From: Sinotaia quadrata
Taxonomy: Eukaryota; Mollusca; Gastropoda; Architaenioglossa; Viviparidae
Length of the DNA stretch: 64,000 bases
Assembly: GCA_028829895.1 (NCBI GenBank)
Contig: CM054179.1
Coordinates: forward strand, 96,716,875 to 96,780,874
Reading direction: 5' to 3'
This document shows positions 48,800-60,529 of this stretch, one piece after another. Made by a program: the position numbers and the translations under genes. The notes under the pieces were generated by a model. That model worked only from the letters and a program-made list of their open reading frames with translations, did not search any database and had not been told where the DNA came from. The stretch's first letter is position 1; each line of letters begins with the position of its first letter.

Positions 48800-51740
48800 G
48801 TGTTGCACAAGTGAAGTCAGTTCAAGTTATGTATTGTACATGAGAAAAGTTATGCATTGCATACATCTTTCAATTTCTCATTAAATTATTTTATGGAGAA
48901 ACAATCTTAACTTTCTTGTGACATTTCAGAATAATTTTATATTTTAGTAAGTATTCTAATTGCACAATAATCTTGGTATTTTTAAGGGACTCAAATTTAA
49001 ATGCATCACAGAAGTATGTATAATGAATGCCATGAGCAAAGGTTGTACTATCATCGTGTGACAATTTAAAATATGTATATCACTTGTCCTTACTTAACAG
49101 TAACTTTGATGAAGTCAAAAAATTCTATCCAAAATAAATATGTACTCTCTGACCGACAAATTGTGTTCTGAATACTCCTATCACTTTACAAAAGGCCTCC
49201 TTCTATGTAATGCTACAGAATAATTTGAAATAAAACAACAATTTGACCTTTGGAAGTATTTATTGTGCATTCATTTTGATCCACATTTGTTGCCTTGATA
49301 AATGTTTTCATTTTGTGACAGATACTTTCTCAATTTAAGAAGTAACCCTTAGTAATGAGAAATATATTATCTTCCATTTATAATATACTACACTTCTTGA
49401 TATGGACTGTGTCAATGACAAGGGCAGCATTTCTACACACTCCCCACTCCCCTACCCAATGTTAGTCACTGCATTATAGATATGTACCTTCAGCTAACAC
49501 CAACCTGACATATAACTCCTACCCGCCTGCCATGGGACATCCACACTCACAGAATTTTCCTTTATGTCAGACTTATTTCTCATACCTTTGCCCCCACCCA
49601 TGGCAGTAGAAAACCCCCTCCCCATATATAAGTAGGTGGTGGATGAACTATAATAAAATTAGAATTTATTTTAACAATATAACATAATTTTATCACACGC
49701 ACACCACATAACATATAACAGTGAATCAAAGATATAAAATTGCTGATACTTTGTAAACATATAAGAATCGTGAATTCAATAATATCCTTTCTCTTTGCTT
49801 GGAGAATAAAGTTCAATTTGTGACTGTCATGAAAAATCTAATCAATGTTCTTCAATGTTCTTTGTAAAGTTAGTTTACTATCCAACAGATAACAATTTCT
49901 ATTATTGTAGTTTTGAATGCTTATCTTACTTTCCTCCTTTTACTTTGTGCTGTCTGACATGTTACCTAGTGTCTGTGTTGACAAGTATAATACTCATAGG
50001 AATCGTGTACTAACTTTTACTTTGTGCTGTCTGACATGTTATCTAAGGTCTGTGTTGCCAAGTATAATACTCATAGGAATCGTGTCTGTTGGATAGTAAA
50101 CTATCATTGAAAAGTGCAACTTTCTACTTTCTACACAGTTAGCTATAAACACAAGAAAAAATATACTACATTTATGAATATAAAAATTCATATAATAAAA
50201 AACATGAAATTTGCAAAGGGCATATAATTGTCACACATTTAATTATAAATAATTTATAAATCAGACTTGTTAAACATTTAAATAATCTTTGTCTATCTAT
50301 CTATCTATCTATCTACCTACCTACCTACCTTGAGAATAAAAAAAAAATATTTACTACATTTCACCTTGAATGTACAATACACCAAATAAGTGATACTTTA
50401 AAATGAAGCATGTGTGCCTTTTAAGGGAGAGCATTACTTGGTTCATTTGTGAGCAGATGAAATTCAGCATCAATCAATCATGAAATTAACTACAAACTAA
50501 GTTCTAATTATTATACCTCTAATATATTTTATATCACAAGAACACATTTAGAATATTATTAATCCACAATATGAACATTATTATTCCATGATGTAAACAT
50601 TAGTGACATTACTGATCTACAAATATAATAATGTTCATCCACAATATAAACATTTGTAATCCATGATATGAACATTATTAATTCACATTATGAACATTAT
50701 TAGCAAAGCATGATATGAACACTGCTGATAATCTCTTGCAAAACTGCTCATTTACTGAGTAAACCCAATTTGTATTAAAATATTTATTTACTTCACAGTT
50801 AAGACAAGCAGTCTTTAAAGTAATACATCATGCCCTGAGAGTTTCTGAATGAAAATTAAAAAAGGAAATTCTCAGGCCTATTTAAAATTATTACAATTTT
50901 TACACTGTTAAATTTTAGTATGATCAGTTGTCAGTATCTTGCATCCTCAGTTATCCTGTGATCTTGCAGACTACTGGCACACCAAATGGAGTCCAGTACA
51001 AATTAATAATTTACTTAATATTCTAATTTCTATCTTTCATTCATCAGTAGACTATTAATATTGCATCAGTGGACTATTAATATTGCATCAGTTAAGAATA
51101 TAAATCAACATGAACAAATTTTAGAGCGGGTGGGGTGAAGGTGGAGAAAGGAAGAGAAAGAAGGGAAAGAGAGGGAGAGAATGAAGAAGACGAGAGAGGA
51201 AAATTACAAAAATATTTATGAAATGAAGTTACACAAAACAGCCATTAGTATAAATAAAATTAAAGTAATAACAATATTTACTAACCCCTTGCTAACAAAG
51301 GTGTCAATGCCATTTCAGCTGCTTTAGCCCCTTACTAACACTGTTATCACAGTCATTTCCTTTAACCCTTTACTAATACAGATCTCAATGTTGTTTCTTG
51401 TAACTTAAGTTTTTCACTGACACTGATGTCACAGTCATTTCCTTTAACCCCTTGCTAACAAAGATGTCAATGCCATTTCAGCAACTTTAACCATTCACTA
51501 ACATAAATGTCACAGTCCTGTTGTGTAGCTTTAATCTCTCTTACTAGCACATGTCATGGCCTATTTTCTTTTTACATGTAACTCTGAATGCTATTTATAT
51601 TTATAATAATGACTGTAAAATGTAAAACTAGTTTAATCTTTGGATTGTACATTAAGTAGTGTAAAGTGTAGACTTTATAAGTAGTATAAACTACATATTA
51701 CTGAGTGCAAATTGTAAAACTAGTAATCTGTGTGTAACTA
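48800..51740. other. Intron 6 with scattered short repeats
   Basis: Besides the 229-bp inverted-repeat element there is (CTAT)n(CTAC)n at 50292-50330, a TATGAACATTATTAAT-type repeat at 50560-50720, and CTTTAACCCCTTGCTAACAA-type units at 51285-51545. No extra exon is seen. Confidence 0.6.
49873..50101. mobile_element. 229-bp MITE candidate with TA target duplication
   Basis: GTTTACTATCCAACAGA at the left end is matched exactly in reverse at the right end, with TA on both sides, as for Tc1/mariner-type insertions. The inside is mainly a 77-bp direct duplication (starting near 49938 and 50015). There is no coding potential. Confidence 0.55.
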
Positions 51741-51768
51741 CTTTAAACTTGTAACTCAGACCACTCAC

Positions 51769-52032
51769 CATTACAGAAGCCACTGGCATTGCGCTGTGAT
51801 CCTGACGAACACTCACATTTAAAGCTGCCATTTGTGTTTATACAGACCTCAAACATAGTGCAGTTATGCTTATTCACGTCACATTCATTGATATCTTTCT
51901 CGCAGAGAGTTCCATTCCACCCAGGGGAACAGACACAAGTGCCATTCACATGGTCACAGAGTTGAGTGTTTCCACCTGAGGTACAATTACAGGTTTTTGT
52001 GCAGTTCTCACCATATGTGTTATTGGTGCATG
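51769..52032 (-). CDS. Exon 6: EGF module + calcium-binding EGF
   Basis: The exon is 264 bases, phase 1-1, with a TTTGCAG acceptor and an ATG|GTGAGT donor. Its modules are CTNNTYGENCTKTCNC through CSPGWNGTLC, then DINEC with CINTNGSFKCEC. It is the last two-domain exon of the array, and its opening resembles exon 2. Confidence 0.92.
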
Positions 52033-52099
52033 CTGCAAAGACAAACATATTTCTTTATATCATGGACGATCATGGATGGTCAGTCCACCACTCACATGA

Positions 52100-52410
52100 A
52101 ACAACCAAAGCCTCATTTTATCAGGGGTGATTACAGCCCACAGCTCAAACCAGTCAAAACCTTATTTAATCAGGGGTGATTACAGCCCACAGCTAAAAAT
52201 CAAACAGTCAAAACCTTATTTAATCAGGGGTTATTACAGCCCACAGCTAAAAATCAAACAGTCAAAACCTTATTTTATCAGGGGTGATTACAGGCCACGG
52301 CTCAAAAACAGTCAAAACCTTATTTTATCAGGGGTGATTACAGTCAACAACTCAAAAACAAACCAAAGCCTTATTTTAAGAGGGATGATTACAGTCAACA
52401 ACACAAATGG
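52100..52410. repeat. About 52-bp tandem repeat, 6 copies
   Basis: Units contain TTATCAGGGGTGATTACAG and CAGTCAAAACCTTATTT, in the intron just upstream of exon 6. Confidence 0.93.
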
Positions 52411-53262
52411 ACAATCAGAAACATTTTTATCTATTTGTGACTGAAGCTCAGTTATACATGTGACAGATCAAGTGTGCCAATTTACATGGCTGAATGACTG
52501 AATCTATCCCAGCTATGCTGCATGACACAAACAGAAAAACTTTCTTTTCTTTTCAAAGCATTATTGAAACCTGGAACTTTATATTTTCATCCATTAAAAT
52601 GTCAGTTTTAATTCTGTAAGTTAAACAATGTATCTCGCTGAAGCTAAACATTCTCTGCTTTAGATAATTTATTTTTATTTCACTAACCAAAGTTTCACTT
52701 AAGTTGCTTACTATTTCAATAAAATTTCTACAATATTTTCTAATGCTCAACTCTTTCATGCAGAGTATGCAAAATTGTTGAATGTTATTTTGTTGATCCC
52801 ATTCTGATACAGTGTAGAGAGACAGAGATTTTGGGTGGGGTGGGGTGGGGAATGACACAGTTTTACAGGACCAAATTTAATAATTTAACACCACATAAAA
52901 GTTCATCTCTTTACTGATTTTATGGAGTGCGAAAATATTAATAAAAAAATAACAATGTAATAATAAGGTAACTAGTGATCAACATTTTGCTAAAAAGGCA
53001 ACAAAAAATATTCAGATTTGCAAACAATCAAGCCCTCTCATGGATGTTTTGTAAAAGATAACTGCCTTGCATGATACTAAAATAAAAACTGATTTCGTCA
53101 TCTGCAATGGATAGATTTTATCAGCAAGATGGAAGTTAATAAGTCAATATACTTATCTACTTCCCTCAATCAAGGAGAGAACACACACACATGTATACAT
53201 ACATACTCAATCACATTGACTCTAAACAAGAACTACAACTCTTCCAAAGTAATTCTGCTTAC

Positions 53263-53523
53263 CAGCACAGATGTTACTACTATTGCGTGTGTAACCAGTG
53301 CTGCACACACATTCAAAGCTGCCATTTTTGTTCAAGCATTGTGCATTGTCTGTACAAATGTTTTTCTGCTGTGAACATTCATTTATGTCCTCTTCACACG
53401 ATGACCCATTCCACCCATGTAAGCAGTTACAAGTGCCGTTCACTGGGTTACAAGAGTCAGTGTTCTGAGTGAAACAGTTACAGGTGTTTGTGCAGTTGTC
53501 ACCAAAAGTATTGTTTGAACATT
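53263..53523 (-). CDS. Exon 5: EGF module + calcium-binding EGF
   Basis: The exon is 261 bases, phase 1-1, with a TTTTCAG acceptor and a CTG|GTAAGC donor. Its modules are CSNNTFGDNCTNTCNC through CLHGWNGSSC, then DINEC with CLNKNGSFECVC. Both the exon and the flanking intron resemble exon 1 (59285-59545), so the two are close paralogues although they are not adjacent in the array. Confidence 0.92.
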
Positions 53524-53529
53524 CTGAAA

Positions 53530-54930
53530 AGAGAAATAATTAACTGGTGCTCAAATCTTTATATTTGAGAAATCTTTAATTGGCAGTAGCCTTTATATAA
53601 AATAAACTTTACAAGGGAGTATATATTAAACTGGAAATAACCTTTACTTGGAAGGAATCTTTAATTGTGAGTGATTTTTTTTTATCTTAAAAAGAGAGAC
53701 TGACATAAAGCTGTTTATAATTAATTATTTCTAATGCAAATACACAAATATGGCACATGAAAAATTTTACCTCCCCAAACCAATAAATAGAAAGAAAGAT
53801 TTTCGAAAGTCATCCATAATCGTACTATTTATTTCATATTTTAAAAATAAAAACCTCTTGAAGTCAGTTCATGTAAATTTTACATTTACATTATTAGCAA
53901 TTTTATTCTGCTACTAATATTGAAAGGTGTGAAGCCATGAGAAATTAATCATGATGTTAAGGAATGACAAATAATCAACATGTTAAGAACAGATCTGACA
54001 CACCAAACAATGTAGAAAGTTAGATGACACAAAAGAGTATTTCAATAAAATAAATAAAATAGATATATAGCACACAGTTCAAAATAAATACACCTTGATT
54101 ACTTTAAAGTACAATAAATTTAGGGACTGATTTATTATCCTTCATTTTTGACAATTTATATGTCACAACCAAGGAGATGCAGCACAGACCAACCATGAGA
54201 TTTATATTATAAACCCAGTTTGATATAAAAGTGCGTTGGCGCTATCATTCATTTTCTTAATTTTAATTTCTAATAACGACTGTCTGGTTATTATTTAAGT
54301 TCAATGTCATGATGTAGCCGACATAAAAATTCCATTTGAAACTTTGAAGTTTGTGTCACATTTAGATTACTATTAGATTTAGATTTAAAGATTATTATGG
54401 AGCAGTATATACCTTCTCCTAAAGCAAGTTGCTTCACTTAGGTGTGTTTGTACAGAAAATTGTAAACAAACCCCTCTGCCAAAGACTTTCCCTCCTTTTA
54501 CTGTACAAGTAAGATCATAGAAGAAAACTTAATGGGAAAGCACACCAGACATCCAAAAAAGTATGTGTTATGAGTGATTTGAATGTAATGTTTTATTTGA
54601 CTTGAATACAAATGAGCCAGTTGAAATCAAAAACAGATTGGCAAGTGATAAAACTTAAAACATTTCTGCAGTGACCTATCTACGAAACATTCTAAGTAGT
54701 CATTGTTAATTTAGAGTTAGAATTGTGCATTGCAAAACAGTAACAATAAAAAATGTCTCACAGTATTATATAATAAAATTCAGTCCAGTGAGTTGTAGAA
54801 AGTTTTACTAAGCAAGCACAAACCACAGACAGAAGAGCACACACATGCACAGACAGAGGAGCATACACAAGCACAAACACAAACTGATGCATAAACAAGT
54901 ACAACAGTAACAAGCAATGAAAAATATGCT
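53530..54930. other. Intron 4, nothing recognised
   Basis: AT-rich, non-repetitive. Its first 45 bases next to exon 5 resemble those next to exon 1. Confidence 0.5.
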
Positions 54931-54933
54931 CAC

Positions 54934-55188
54934 CAACACAGGTGTTGTTGCTATTACGAATATAGCCTCTGTCACAGACACAATGAAAGCTGCCATTTCT
55001 ATTCTCGCAGTGTTCATTTTTAGTGCAGTTATATGTCTTGCACTCATCGATGTCCAACTCACACAATGAGCCATTCCAACCAGGTAAGCAGACACATGTA
55101 CCGTTCACATGGTTACAATTTTCAGTGTTCCCAATAGTACACATGCAGGTGCTTGAGCAGTTGTAACCAAATGTGTTGTTGGTGCAAT
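54934..55188 (-). CDS. Exon 4: EGF module + calcium-binding EGF
   Basis: The exon is 255 bases, phase 1-1, with a CTGTGCAG acceptor and a TTG|GTGAGC donor. Its modules are CTNNTFGYNCSSTCMC through CVCLPGWNGSLC, then DIDEC with CENRNGSFHCVC. The layout is the same as in its neighbours, and the spacing to the next exon is 1.4 kb. Confidence 0.92.
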
Positions 55189-55329
55189 CTGCACAGAAAT
55201 ATTATTTTTATTCTGTATTATAATGATTTGAATTTGTGTGGATTACATCAAGATGTTCTGTGATTCTATACATTTTAGAACATGTATAAAGAAAATCAAG
55301 TTAATTAAGGACTGGCTAAAAGATGGTCA

Positions 55330-55765
55330 CAAAAGATTCTAGTAAAGCATGGAGGGGTAATGCAATTCTAGAAAAGCTGGGATAGGCATGTTGAAGTTCT
55401 AGAAAAGCTGGGATAGGCATGTTGAAGTTCTAAGAAAGTGGGGACGAATGAGTTGCAGTTTTATGAAAGTGGAGATGGATGAGTAGCAGTTCTAGGAAAG
55501 CAGGGATGGGCATGTTGCAGTTCTAAGAAAGTGGGGATGAACGAGTTGCAGTTTTTTGAAAGTGGAGATGGATGAGTAGCAGTTCTAGGAACGTGGAGAT
55601 AGATGAGTAGCAGTTCTAGGAAAATGGGGATGGATGAGCAGCAAGCAGTCTAGGAAAGTGGGGATGGATGAGTAGCAGTTCTAGGAAAGTGGGGATGGAT
55701 GAGTAGCAGTTCTAGGAAAGTGGGGATGGATGAGTAGCAGTTCTAGGAAAGTGGGGATGGGTGAA
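55330..55765. repeat. 31-bp minisatellite
   Basis: Units contain GTTCTAGGAAAGTGGGGATG followed by GATGAGTAGCA. The copies become more uniform toward 55765. Confidence 0.93.
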
Positions 55766-56044
55766 ATGCAAATGGAAAGTGCAAGAGACATAAGAACATT
55801 TCCACCAATGAAAGATTATATTTCTATTGCAAATAATCTCTTAAAGCATTTCATTACCATTCTAATACACCATTCCAGTCTGTCACCATTAGTTGGTTTT
55901 TTTTTAGTGCTTTATGGTGAGCTTTTCCAACTCACTTTCACTCCTAGACTTAATCAGGTTCAAATTAGTGTATGTGAATTGTGATATGTATGACAAACTT
56001 GAGTTATCACACTATTCATTTCACTAGAAATGATAATTGTTAAA

Positions 56045-56960
56045 AGATTTATATGAATGTGTGGTACAATTAGTATGTCCATTTCACTTCAGCATATAAT
56101 TAGTGTGTTCATTTCACCTCAGTATGTGTTGCAATCAGCATGCCCTTTTCAACTCAGCATCCATTGTAATTAGTGTTTCATTTCACATCAATGGGTGGAA
56201 TAATGAAGTCTTTTTATTTAACCTCAGCATGTAATATAATTAGTGTGTTAATTTCTCTTCAGTGCATGATGTAATTATTATATTTATTGACCTCTATGAG
56301 TAGTATAATTATATTTCACCTCACCATAAAATGTAATTAGCATATTCATTTCACTTCAGCATGTAATTAGTGTTCATTTCACTTTAGGGCACGATCCAAT
56401 TGTCCATTTCACCTAAGTGTGTGGTGTGATTAGTGTATTCATTGCACATCAGTATGTGGTGTAGTGTTATTTCACCCGAGTGTTTGGTGTAATTAGTGTT
56501 CATTTTACTTCAGCGTGTGGTGTAATTATTGTGCTCAGTTAATCTCAGTGAGTGGTGTAATTTATGTTCATTTCACCTCAGAGAGTGGTGTAATTATTGT
56601 GTTTATTTCACCCCAGAGTACTGTGTAATTAGTGTGTTCAATTCACCTCAGTGTGTGGTGTAATCTGTGTGTTCATTTCACTTCAGAGATAGTGGAATGA
56701 CTGTGTTCATTTCATCTCTGAGTATTGTGTTATTCATGTGCTTCTTTCATCTCCTGTGTGTGGTGTAATTAGTGTTCATTTCACCTCCTGTGTGTAGTGT
56801 AATTAGTGTTCATTTCACCTCAGAGAGTGGTGGGATTATTGTGTTCATCTCATCTTAGAGTATATTGTAATTAGTGTGTTCATTTCACCTCAGTATGTGG
56901 AGTAATTAGTTTTTAGTTCACCTCAGTGTTTGGTGTAATTAGTGACCTATTATCAGCACT
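56045..56960. repeat. About 34-bp degenerate minisatellite
   Basis: Units contain GTGTAATTAGTGTTCATTTC and ACCTCAGTGTGTG, with about 27 diverged copies. Confidence 0.9.
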
Positions 56961-57088
56961 TTTTATTACAATTCAGAATGTAGTGCATAGGAAATTATAA
57001 TTTACTATAATTCAATGAATAATTAAATACACATACACACACATTGCCATACACTCATATAACAGAAAATAAATGCATACACACATTT

Positions 57089-57215
57089 ACCAACACAGAT
57101 GCTGTCACCAGTGCAGTTACAACCACTGTCACACATATACAGTCATTCACTACCAAAACATAAACCAATAATACATACACTTACCTGTAAAGATAGTGCC
57201 TTTGCAATTATAACA
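57089..57215 (-). pseudogene. Two relic EGF-exon ends in an intron
   Basis: The minus strand of 57090-57140 encodes CDSGCNCTGDSICVG followed by GTAAAT, closely like the ends of exons 1-6 (for example VCNDGYTNTGNNTCVG|GT). A second piece at 57182-57215 encodes DSCYNCKGTIFTG followed by GTAAGT. Both keep donor-like sites but lack the rest of the exon. They look like leftovers of exon duplication. A chance resemblance is possible for the second. Confidence 0.45.
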
Positions 57216-57224
57216 GCTGTCTCT

Positions 57225-57300
57225 CATGCAGGCATGCATTTATGCACACACACACACACATATGCATGCATACATGCATACACACATGCACACACACACA
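57225..57300. repeat. CA/CATG-rich short repeat
   Basis: CACACACA with ATGCATGCATAC interruptions runs right up to the donor of exon 3. Confidence 0.9.
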
Positions 57301-57305
57301 CTCAC

Positions 57306-57569
57306 CTACACAGACACCGCTGCCATTGCGGTGATAGCCATCATGACAGACACATTCAAAACTGCCATTTGTGTTCCTGCACTTTTCATTTTTTGCTGTA
57401 CAGTTATTAGTAGTCCCCATTGAACATTCATCGACATCCACCTCACATGATGTTCCATTCCATCCAGGTCTACACAAGCAGGTGCCATTCCCAGGGTGGC
57501 AAAATGTATGATTAGAGGAGCAATTACAGCTACTACTGCAGTTGAAACCATACAAGTTTGGGCCACATT
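57306..57569 (-). CDS. Exon 3: EGF module + calcium-binding EGF
   Basis: The exon is 264 bases, phase 1-1, with a CCTCTAG acceptor and a TAG|GTGAGT donor. The first module runs from CGPNLYGFNCSSSCNC to CLCRPGWNGTSC. The second starts VDVDEC and carries CRNTNGSFECVC. Its downstream intron holds short relics of similar exon ends (57089-57215). Confidence 0.92.
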   Translation of the reverse strand, partial: NVAQTCMVSTAVVAVIAPLIIHFATLGMAPACVDLDGMEHHVRWMSMNVQWGLLITVQQKMKSAGTQMAVLNVSVMMAITAMAAVSV

Positions 57570-58134
57570 CTAGAGGAAAAAATATACAAACTCTTAATTT
57601 AATTTGAAATTCACAATGATGCTAGATCAAGGTAAATTCGTGGACTAGTAATGGTAAGAATAACATTACAAAAGTCGTTATTAACATCTCTATCAAGATT
57701 TTACAAACATTAAGCTAGTATAAAGACAAAAGACTAATGCATACCGAAGTCCCAAAATTTATTTTGGTTAAGTGTTTATTAACGACCATTTAACAAGTCA
57801 GCATTAACATCGGTCAAGACTGTACAATGACTAAATGATGCTAGTGTAACAGGTCGTAAAGCAATCTAATGTATGAAATTTATTTTTTATAACATGTACA
57901 GAAGCCCTAAATTTGTAAAATATAAAAGTAAAATTTTGTAAAGACATTATATGGTGTCTTTACTATGTAGTTAAATAAGATGACGATGCAATAAGCTGTA
58001 CAACCTACTTCCATACTGTATATATGGGATGAATACAAAATGTCAGGATGACATTAGGAATTACTTATATTTCTATTTAAACCTCAATATCTTTTCATAC
58101 CTCTAGCTAAAGTATACACTAAGGAGCAGTTAAC

Positions 58135-58310
58135 TCCACCCCTAGAACAGGCCAACATGGCAACAAAATCAAACCAGGCCAATATGGCATAAAAAGTCTA
58201 ACAGGCCAATATGGCATAAAAAATCAAACAGGCAGATATTGCACATAAATGAAATATGCCAATATGGCATACAAATCAAACAAGCCAATATGGCAACAAA
58301 ATCAGAACAA
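58135..58310. repeat. About 31-bp degenerate repeat
   Basis: AGGCCAATATGGCATAAAAA and CAAATCAAAC recur six times. Confidence 0.85.
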
Positions 58311-58510
58311 TGTTTGAAACTGCTTTTGAAAATTAAAATTTAATCTTTCACTTGCGATCAGATAGGAGTAAAACCATAAATTACACATGTGCAATTGTGA
58401 ATATGTGAGAATATTTTAATTTATGCATATACTCAAGAACAAAGAGCAGTTAACTTTGTGTCAATTGTGATGCCTGCCTAGCCATAAACAACAAATGATG
58501 ACATACTCAC

Positions 58511-58765
58511 CAACACATGTGTTGTTTCCAGTGTTAGTGTATCCATCATTGCACACACATTCATAACTGCCGTTTTTGTTGACACAGTGCTTACTACCAT
58601 TACAGTTGTGTTTGCCAATTTGACACTCATCAATGTCCAAATCACACAAGGTGCCATTCCATCCAGGTAAACAATGACAGCCATTTACTTTGTCACAATA
58701 TGAGTTTTTAATTGTACAATTACAGGTCCTTGTGCAATTTTCACCGTAAGTGCTATTTGGACATT
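58511..58765 (-). CDS. Exon 2: EGF module + calcium-binding EGF
   Basis: The exon is 255 bases, phase 1-1, with an AG acceptor after TTTCC and a TTG|GTGAGT donor. Its modules are CPNSTYGENCTRTCNC and, after CLPGWNGTLC, a calcium-binding EGF starting DIDEC with CVNKNGSYECVC. The first module reads VNGCHC where its sisters read VNGTCVC, so one residue is missing between two cysteines. Its opening is most like that of the exon at 51769-52032. Confidence 0.92.
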
Positions 58766-59284
58766 CTGGAAAGATAAAAAAATATATAAATGCAGATTGT
58801 ATTATTCTAGAAATTGCAGCCATTTGCAAAGAAACTTGTGGATAATATAACAATACAGTGAGGTAAATGCAATTATAGATAAATTATATTTTAGAAAAAT
58901 TACTTACTTATTTTTTATTAAAGCTTGAGTTTATAAGTGTATATTTAAAAAAAAAACTGATATAGTAACTATTTTAATATTTGGCTAAAGTGCAAGAAAT
59001 TTATAAAAATTAAAAATTTGTAAATAATGAATCAATTCCTCTCAGAATACTGTGTAAAAGACAACTGGCTTGCAGGATATGAAATCATATGCAATGAAGA
59101 GATTTACCTGTAAATATGAAGTATATTAGTAAGTCGATATATTTATCTGCTTCCTTTAAGCAAAAAAGAAGACACACACATAATATGCACAAATGCATAT
59201 ACACACACACAAACACATTCACTTTTAAGACTCAGAATCATTCATGAAACAATATTACAACACATCCAAGGTTGCCTTACTTAC

Positions 59285-59545
59285 CAATACAGATGTTAGT
59301 TCCATTGTAGAAGTAGCCAGAGTTACACACACACTCAAAGCTGCCATTTTTGTTCATACAGTGTTGATTGTCTGTACAGTTGTGTTTATTCTGTAAACAC
59401 TCATCTATGTCCACTGTACATGATGACCCATTCCACCCAGGTAAGCAGAAACAAGTGCCGTTCACTGTGTGACAAGACTCAGTGTTCTGAGCAGAGCAGT
59501 TGCAGGTGTTTGTGCAGTTCTGACCAAATGTATTGTTCGAACATA
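59285..59545 (-). CDS. Exon 1 found: EGF module + calcium-binding EGF
   Basis: The exon is 261 bases, phase 1 to phase 1, with a TTTTCAG acceptor and a TTG|GTAAGT donor. The first module runs from CSNNTFGQNC to CFCLPGWNGSSC. The second begins VDIDEC, a calcium-binding EGF start, and contains CMNKNGSFECVC, which fits the Asx-hydroxylation consensus C-x-[DN]-x4-[FY]-x-C. Many N-x-S/T sites are present. This is the most upstream coding exon I can support, so at least one earlier exon with the signal peptide must exist. Confidence 0.92.
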
Positions 59546-59764
59546 CTGAAAAGAGAAATAATTTATTGGTACTCAAATCTTTCTTTCAGAAAAATTTTCA
59601 TTTGGAAATAATCATTATATGGAAGTATCTTGATTTACATTACCCACCCAAATACCCCTTCCCCCCTTCCCAAATCTTCAATCATCATCAATATTCATAT
59701 TATGTATAAAAATTTTAAAAATCCCTTTGTATGTATATTTTAAATTAAAATTGTAAACAATGTG

Positions 59765-59975
59765 TAGAGATAACCTGTAAAATTTATCCTGGAATAAAGG
59801 GAGCCTTGTAAAGAATGTGTAGTGATAACTTATAAAGATTTATACTGAAATAAAGGGAGTCTTGTAAAAATGTGTAGTGATAAAACTTTTCCTGAAATAA
59901 AGAGTTTTGTTAAAAAATGTGTAGAGAAAATTTCTGTAATCTTGACTTATCTTTGAATAAAATGGAGTTTTTTAA
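59765..59975. repeat. About 65-bp tandem repeat, 3 copies
   Basis: Units share AATAAAGGGAG and TTGTAAAGAATGTGTAGTGA. Confidence 0.85.
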
Positions 59976-60529
59976 AGAAGTTGTTCATGGTTGGTTGTCT
60001 CATTAGAAATTATTCACAAAAACATTACATCCTTTTCAAATAAACAACGAAAAAAATGTGTATCTCTGTTTATTTAAATGGTATTCTGTTCCCTGACTCT
60101 TCTTTTTAAGAACTGCAATTAAGAAATAAATGGTACTCTGAAAAATGTTTTACTGTCCAATAAGGTCAAAAGCATGACCATATTATTTCAGAATGGATTA
60201 ACAGGTGTAAATCATTAAAATTCTGATCAAACAGAATGATTGGTAATCTATCACAACTTTAAGTAATTGTTTGCAATATACTGTTTTAACAAAAAACTAT
60301 TATTACAAGAATAATATATAATTATAACAGAACACATGTAACACGTACAACACACAACACGCAACCCTGACCAAACAGCATTTTCATCAGGAGTCTACAG
60401 AATGTGAATCGTGAACCAGTTATTTGGGACGAACACTAAATTTGCTATAAGAGAATTCTACTTTCAAAATGTTCACTTCCTGCCTCCCCCCTCCCAGTCT
60501 CCCTGGCATGAATATCCACTCCATGGAAA

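Larger units (their letters stand above)
5739..59545 (-). other. MUC4-like EGF-NIDO-AMOP-VWD-SEA transmembrane gene (5' partial)
   Basis: This gene spans 32 coding exons, each bounded by AG acceptor and GT donor sites. All 31 junctions keep one reading frame, which is strong evidence for the model. Exon sizes sum to 5,465 bases, about 1,820 residues. Domain order is twelve EGF-type domains in six exons, two EGFs, NIDO, AMOP, VWD, linker, EGFs, SEA, EGFs, one membrane helix and a short tail. NIDO-AMOP-VWD-EGF-TM is the established core of vertebrate MUC4 and of invertebrate 'mucin-like' proteins. The expected role is a cell-surface, heavily N-glycosylated adhesion or barrier protein; this is inferred from the family. 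The start codon and signal peptide are not in the exons found, because the most upstream exon opens in mid-codon behind a splice acceptor. No large Ser/Thr/Pro mucin tract is visible. Confidence 0.93.
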
